Part shown: piece by piece, positions 35,217 to 38,330 of the stretch
Position numbering within the stretch: position 1 is the first letter of the stretch
Layout: the number at the start of each line of letters is the position of its first letter
Assembly: GCA_025363295.1 (NCBI GenBank)
Contig: JANYEC010000079.1
Coordinates: 1 to 38,330 of the forward strand
Reading direction: 5' to 3'
DNA length: 38,330 bases
From: Akkermansiaceae bacterium
GTDB taxonomy: Bacteria > Verrucomicrobiota > Verrucomicrobiia > Verrucomicrobiales > Akkermansiaceae
Program-made: the position numbers and the translations under genes
The notes under the pieces: generated by a model
What the model was told of the DNA's origin: nothing
Databases searched by the model: none
Seen by the model: the letters and a program-made list of their open reading frames with translations, nothing else

Positions 35217-37052
35217 ATGTCTTTGAAAATTCGAAATCTCGCCATTATCGCCCACGTTGACCATGGGAAAACCACCCTCGTTGACCAGCTTCTCCAAGCC
35301 GGCGGCACTTACCGTGAAAACCAAGCCACCACCGAGCGGGCAATGGATTCCATGGATCTGGAAAAGGAAAAGGGCATCACCATCAAGGCGAAAAACACCG
35401 CTATCCTTTGGGAAGGCTACACCATCAATATCGTCGATACTCCAGGCCACGCCGACTTCGGTGCCGAGGTAGAACGCGTGATGAAAATGGTCGATGGTGT
35501 GCTGCTCGTCGTCGATGCTTCCGGCGGCCCACAAGCGCAAACACGCTTCGTTTTGCGCAAAGCCATGCAGGAGGGCCTCAAGCCCATCGTCGTCATCAAC
35601 AAGATCGACCGCCCACTCGCCACTCCGCTTAAGGTCCACGATCAAGTGCTCGAACTCTTCCTCGACCTTGATGCCGATGACGAGCAATTCAACGCGCCTT
35701 TCGTTTACGGCTCCGCCCGTGATGGCTATTTCATGGACCATCCGGATGACGAGCGGAAAGATTGCATTCCCCTTCTCAAGAAAATCATCGAGTTCATCCC
35801 CGAGCCGGTTGCCGATCCCCAGGCACCGTTTCTCATGCTCGTTTCTAACATCGAGTGGGACGAATACGTCGGTCGGGTGGCCGTCGGTAAGGTCCTCGGC
35901 GGCAGCGTGAAAAAGGGTGATACCATTTTCCTTCTTCGCCAAGACGGCACCAAGGTGCAATCCAAGGTCCTTAAAACCTTTACCTATTCGGGTCTTGCCA
36001 CGGCCGACTCCGATGGCTGCGGCGCAGGTGGCATCGTCGGCATCGCCGCTGGTATTGAAAACATCGACATCGGCGAAACCATCGCCGGTAGCGGTGAACA
36101 AGAGCCGCTGCCATTCGTCGCCATCGATCCGCCAACCGTGTCGATGCAATTCTCTATCAATGACGGTCCGCTCGCCGGCAAGGAAGGTAAACACGTCACT
36201 TCCCGCGCCATCCGCGAGCGTTTGATGCGCGAGTTGAAAACGAACATCTCTATCACCGTCGAGGACACCGATATGTCTGGCGTCTTCAACGTTTCCGCGC
36301 GTGGAGCCATGCAGATCGCCGTGCTTGTTGAACAAATGCGCCGCGAAGGCTTCGAGGTCCTCGTTTCCCGTCCGGTCGTGATCTATCGCCGTGATGACAA
36401 CGGCAAGCTGCTAGAGCCCTTCGAAACTCTCTACGTCGAAGCTCCTGGCGACTATACCCAAGGCATCCTGAAAATCCTCATGAACCGCAAGGGCCTGATG
36501 GAACACATGGACACCGAGGCATCCGGTCGCGTCTTCATTCAAGCCACCATACCGACTCGGGGCTTAATCGGTTTCGAAACCGAGTTGGTCAACCTAACAT
36601 CCGGTCACGGCATTATGTCCCACCTCTTCAAGGAATACGGTCTGCACGCCGGTGAAATCCAAAACCGCACCACGGGCACGCTCGTTTCCATGGATTCCGG
36701 CACCGCCACTCCGTTCTCCCTGCAGACACTCGAAGACCGCGGCATCCTCTTCGTCGCTCCGGGCGATGCGGTTTACGGCGGCATGTTAGTAGGTGAAAAC
36801 CCACGCGTCGGCGATCTTCCGGTCAACCCAGTGAAAGAGAAGCACCTCGATAACATGCGTTCATCGGGTAAGGACAAAACCTCCAAGCTCACTCCGGCCC
36901 TGCGGTTCTCGTTAGAGCGTGCGATCGAATACATCGATGCTGACGAACTCGTCGAAGCCACTCCACTCAACATCCGTTTACGCAAACGCATCCTCGACGC
37001 CAACGTCCGCAAGCGGGCTCAAAAAGGCACAGAAGACCGCGCGGTGCGTTGA
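35217..37052 (+). CDS. typA: Ribosome-binding GTPase TypA/BipA
   Basis: 611 aa from ATG 35217 ([26 protein letters not shown]); an upstream in-frame ATG at 35088 would add 43 residues without family similarity. GTPase motifs are G1 [11 protein letters not shown]2 [11 protein letters not shown]3 DTPGHADFG and G4 NKIDRP. EF-G-like domains II, III and V follow, then the BipA-specific C-terminal domain ('[32 protein letters not shown]', '[25 protein letters not shown]', '[30 protein letters not shown]'). TypA binds the 70S ribosome and assists assembly and stress adaptation. A strong terminator follows. Confidence 0.97.
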   Translation: MSLKIRNLAIIAHVDHGKTTLVDQLLQAGGTYRENQATTERAMDSMDLEKEKGITIKAKNTAILWEGYTINIVDTPGHADFGAEVERVMKMVDGVLLVVDASGGPQAQTRFVLRKAMQEGLKPIVVINKIDRPLATPLKVHDQVLELFLDLDADDEQFNAPFVYGSARDGYFMDHPDDERKDCIPLLKKIIEFIPEPVADPQAPFLMLVSNIEWDEYVGRVAVGKVLGGSVKKGDTIFLLRQDGTKVQSKVLKTFTYSGLATADSDGCGAGGIVGIAAGIENIDIGETIAGSGEQEPLPFVAIDPPTVSMQFSINDGPLAGKEGKHVTSRAIRERLMRELKTNISITVEDTDMSGVFNVSARGAMQIAVLVEQMRREGFEVLVSRPVVIYRRDDNGKLLEPFETLYVEAPGDYTQGILKILMNRKGLMEHMDTEASGRVFIQATIPTRGLIGFETELVNLTSGHGIMSHLFKEYGLHAGEIQNRTTGTLVSMDSGTATPFSLQTLEDRGILFVAPGDAVYGGMLVGENPRVGDLPVNPVKEKHLDNMRSSGKDKTSKLTPALRFSLERAIEYIDADELVEATPLNIRLRKRILDANVRKRAQKGTEDRAVR

Positions 37053-37094
37053 TTCCTAACGGACTGCGAAATTTATTTCGCAAGTCTCACTTTT

Positions 37095-37133
37095 AAAAAG
37101 CTTCTCGTGCAAATGAGAGGCTTTTTATTTTTT
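37095..37133 (+). terminator. Strong intrinsic terminator after typA
   Basis: AAAAAGCTTCTC (37095-37106) pairs with GAGAGGCTTTTT (37115-37126), a 12-bp stem with one G-U pair and an 8-base loop. ATTTTTTTGG follows. It lies 42 bp after the typA stop. Confidence 0.9.
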
Positions 37134-37231
37134 GGCGGAACTATCATTCTCGCATTCTGGAGAGCATGAGAATGTGATCCACCAGATTGATCTAACGGAA
37201 AATGGAGAGCGATAGCGTTGTTGTTAGGGAT

Positions 37232-37242
37232 CGCAATTTGCG
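37232..37242. promoter_or_regulatory. Dyad 1 upstream of marR (CGCAA-T-TTGCG)
   Basis: A perfect 11-bp odd palindrome, CGCAATTTGCG, shares the core GCAATTTGC with the dyad at 37321-37333, exactly 90 bp downstream. It is a candidate MarR operator half of a paired site. The match rests on the two dyads alone. Confidence 0.4.
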
Positions 37243-37320
37243 TTGGAGTAAGGGTTTGAAATGTCACGCGATTGCGTAATATCGCTGAGTCCGGAATTCT
37301 GGCAGAGTCTGACCGTCAGC

Positions 37321-37333
37321 AAGCAATTTGCTT
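37321..37333. promoter_or_regulatory. Dyad 2 upstream of marR (AAGCAA-T-TTGCTT)
   Basis: A perfect 13-bp odd palindrome 46 bp before the marR ATG, with the same GCAATTTGC core as dyad 1. MarR proteins usually bind palindromes of about this size near their own promoters, so autorepression is likely. Confidence 0.45.
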
Positions 37334-37379
37334 TCCCCTCTTCATCCCCGAGGAGGGCTTACCCCCCAAACATCCCCCC

Positions 37380-37841
37380 ATGAAATCAAGCTTATCAAGC
37401 ACCCCGAGTGCTTCGGTCAAGGCCGATGCCGGCCGTCTCGCAGACTTTGTCCTGTTCACCCAGCGTGGCTGCATCCTGAACCTCTCCAAAGAGTTGAATC
37501 GCGGCAACCTGTCGTATCCTCAATTCTTTCTGCTGACCTATCTATCCAGCGAAGAATATCTAACCATGACCGACATCGCTGGCAAGATGGGTCACTCGAC
37601 TGCAGCGGCAACTGGTCTCGTGGATCGCATCGAGAAGTTAGGTTACGTGGAGCGTGTCCATGCTTCGGAAGACCGACGGAAGATCATGGTGCGCATCACT
37701 CCAAAGGGTGTGGACTTTGTCTCTCACATGCGCAAAGAAATCGCAACCGACTTGGCCGGCATTTTGTCCTCGATGGACGAGGAGGCAGCGGAAACCGTAG
37801 AGCACACAAAACGCGCCATTTCCTCACGTGTGATCGCGTGA
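37380..37841 (+). CDS. MarR-family transcriptional regulator
   Basis: 153 aa from ATG 37380 (MKSSLSSTPSASVKADAGRLADF). The frame opens at 37272, but that extension crosses the candidate operator at 37321 and has no family character. The winged helix-turn-helix covers about 45-115: 'LSYPQFFLLTYLSSEEYLTMTDIAGKMGHSTAAATGLVDRIEKLGYVERVHASEDRRKIMVRITPKG', here quoted only to mark the DRR wing motif that typifies MarR. The dimerisation helices lie at the two ends. No cysteine or obvious ligand pocket suggests the inducer, and no transporter or enzyme gene follows before the IS, so the regulated genes are unknown apart from probable self-control. Confidence 0.88.
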   Translation: MKSSLSSTPSASVKADAGRLADFVLFTQRGCILNLSKELNRGNLSYPQFFLLTYLSSEEYLTMTDIAGKMGHSTAAATGLVDRIEKLGYVERVHASEDRRKIMVRITPKGVDFVSHMRKEIATDLAGILSSMDEEAAETVEHTKRAISSRVIA

Positions 37842-37937
37842 TTTGGTGAATCAGAGAGATGTGACCTAGTTGTGTGAGCGCAGTTAGGGTTTGCAGCCAT
37901 TTTTCAAAGCATAGGTCGCCCGGTTTCGCTAAACGGT

Positions 37938-37983
37938 TTTTTCGCTTAGGTGTGGATACTTAAAGACACCGCCAAGCGAAAAA
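37938..37983. repeat. Inverted repeat between marR and the right-hand IS
   Basis: TTTTTCGCTT (37938-37947) is the exact inverse of AAGCGAAAAA (37974-37983), with a further inner match GGTGT (37949-37953) / ACACC (37966-37970). It sits in the 274-bp gap between marR and the IS3 orfA, which holds no other gene I can support. T lies on the outer left and A on the outer right, so it is not a standard terminator on either strand. Confidence 0.6.
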
Positions 37984-38115
37984 GGGAAGGCGCGACGGAG
38001 GCGGTGCACCTGCGACTCTTAAATTTGAGGATAAAAAGCCATTGGACATATTTCTCGATCTGCGTTATTATGAGGTGCGCTAGATTTCTGGACCAGGAGG
38101 CACCAGAATCCATCC

Positions 38116-38330
38116 ATGAATCCCATCAAACCAAGAAAGCAATACACCCCTGAGTTCAAAGCCCAAGCCATCGAGCTGCTTGCCCTTGGCAGGCCGGTCG
38201 CCGAACTCGCAGAAGAACTCTGTGTCAGCGCAAACCTCCTCTACTCCTGGAAAAGCAGCTCGCAGGGCGCGCGGGTCGGGAGCGAAGGCGGACGAGCCGT
38301 AGGCGAGGACGCCGCAGCGGACGACCCGCG
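38116..38330 (+). mobile_element. IS3-family transposase OrfA, cut by window edge
   Basis: The ATG at 38116 opens 71 codons that run off the window: MNPIKPRKQYTPEFKAQAIE, then LLALGRPVAELAEELCVSANLLYSWK. This is the helix-turn-helix N-terminus of IS3-family OrfA. A purine-rich AGGAGG at 38095-38100 is 15 bp upstream, rather far for a ribosome site. After YSWK comes a Gly/Ala-rich stretch (SSSQGARVGSEGGRAVGED) encoded by very GC-rich DNA. The left inverted repeat of the IS was not identified. Confidence 0.8.

Noticed and set aside
35151..36335. 394-aa open frame antisense to typA
   Set aside because: It mirrors the strongly biased codons of typA; its residues show no domain, and typA is certain.
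37938..37983. Terminator between marR and the IS
   Set aside because: The T run precedes the stem and the A run follows it, on both strands.

Overview
The window reads as a chromosomal segment of a member of the Verrucomicrobiota (PVC superphylum), probably near the Verrucomicrobiaceae/Akkermansiaceae. The reasons are the PSD1-type cytochrome/DUF1549-DUF1553 protein paired with a DUF1501 protein, Tat-exported Gfo/Idh/MocA oxidoreductases, a Hanks-type kinase, a kinase-like/FGE fusion, and a double-length UvrA of 1880 aa like that of chlamydiae. Base composition is moderately GC-rich by eye. Most genes lack a clear Shine-Dalgarno sequence. No tRNA, rRNA or CRISPR array was seen.

Layout. Both edges carry outward-facing, cut-off IS3-family orfA genes (1-53 minus and 38116-38330 plus). 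172-4494 (minus) is a three-gene envelope operon: a TPR protein, a membrane pseudokinase-FGE fusion and periplasmic glucan protein OpgG. 4674-8884 (plus) holds two Tat-exported oxidoreductases, a DoxX protein and a discoidin-like lipoprotein, ending in a strong terminator. 9119-12804 is alaS overlapped by a secreted protein gene. A RelE-type toxin-antitoxin pair follows, and then a second, truncated copy of the 3' end of alaS. 13857-17763 (minus) is a compact run of yqgE, ribBA, brnT, brnA, vanZ-like and tal. 17865-23154 (plus) holds an exported endonuclease/phosphatase-family protein and the PSD1/DUF1501 pair. 23198-23906 is a decaying vapBC module. 23942-34951 (minus) contains an M42 peptidase, a vWA membrane protein, the double uvrA and a Ser/Thr kinase. 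35217-37841 (plus) contains typA with a strong terminator and a marR gene preceded by two matching dyads.

What stands out. (1) The 3' end of alaS is duplicated about 1.57 kb downstream, bracketing a secreted protein gene and a toxin-antitoxin pair, and alaS itself is compositionally mosaic. (2) Short repeats lie in frame inside protein genes: a TCAACT-type repeat forms the linker between the two UvrA halves and also lies inside the vWA gene, and a GC-rich dyad element lies both inside uvrA and just upstream of alaS. This resembles the Rickettsia palindromic elements in concept. (3) The TPR / pseudokinase-FGE / OpgG operon may be an uncharacterised envelope system. (4) Three different type II toxin-antitoxin modules lie within about 11 kb, one of them with an odd start codon and a frameshift. 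All similarities were judged by eye; no database search was run.
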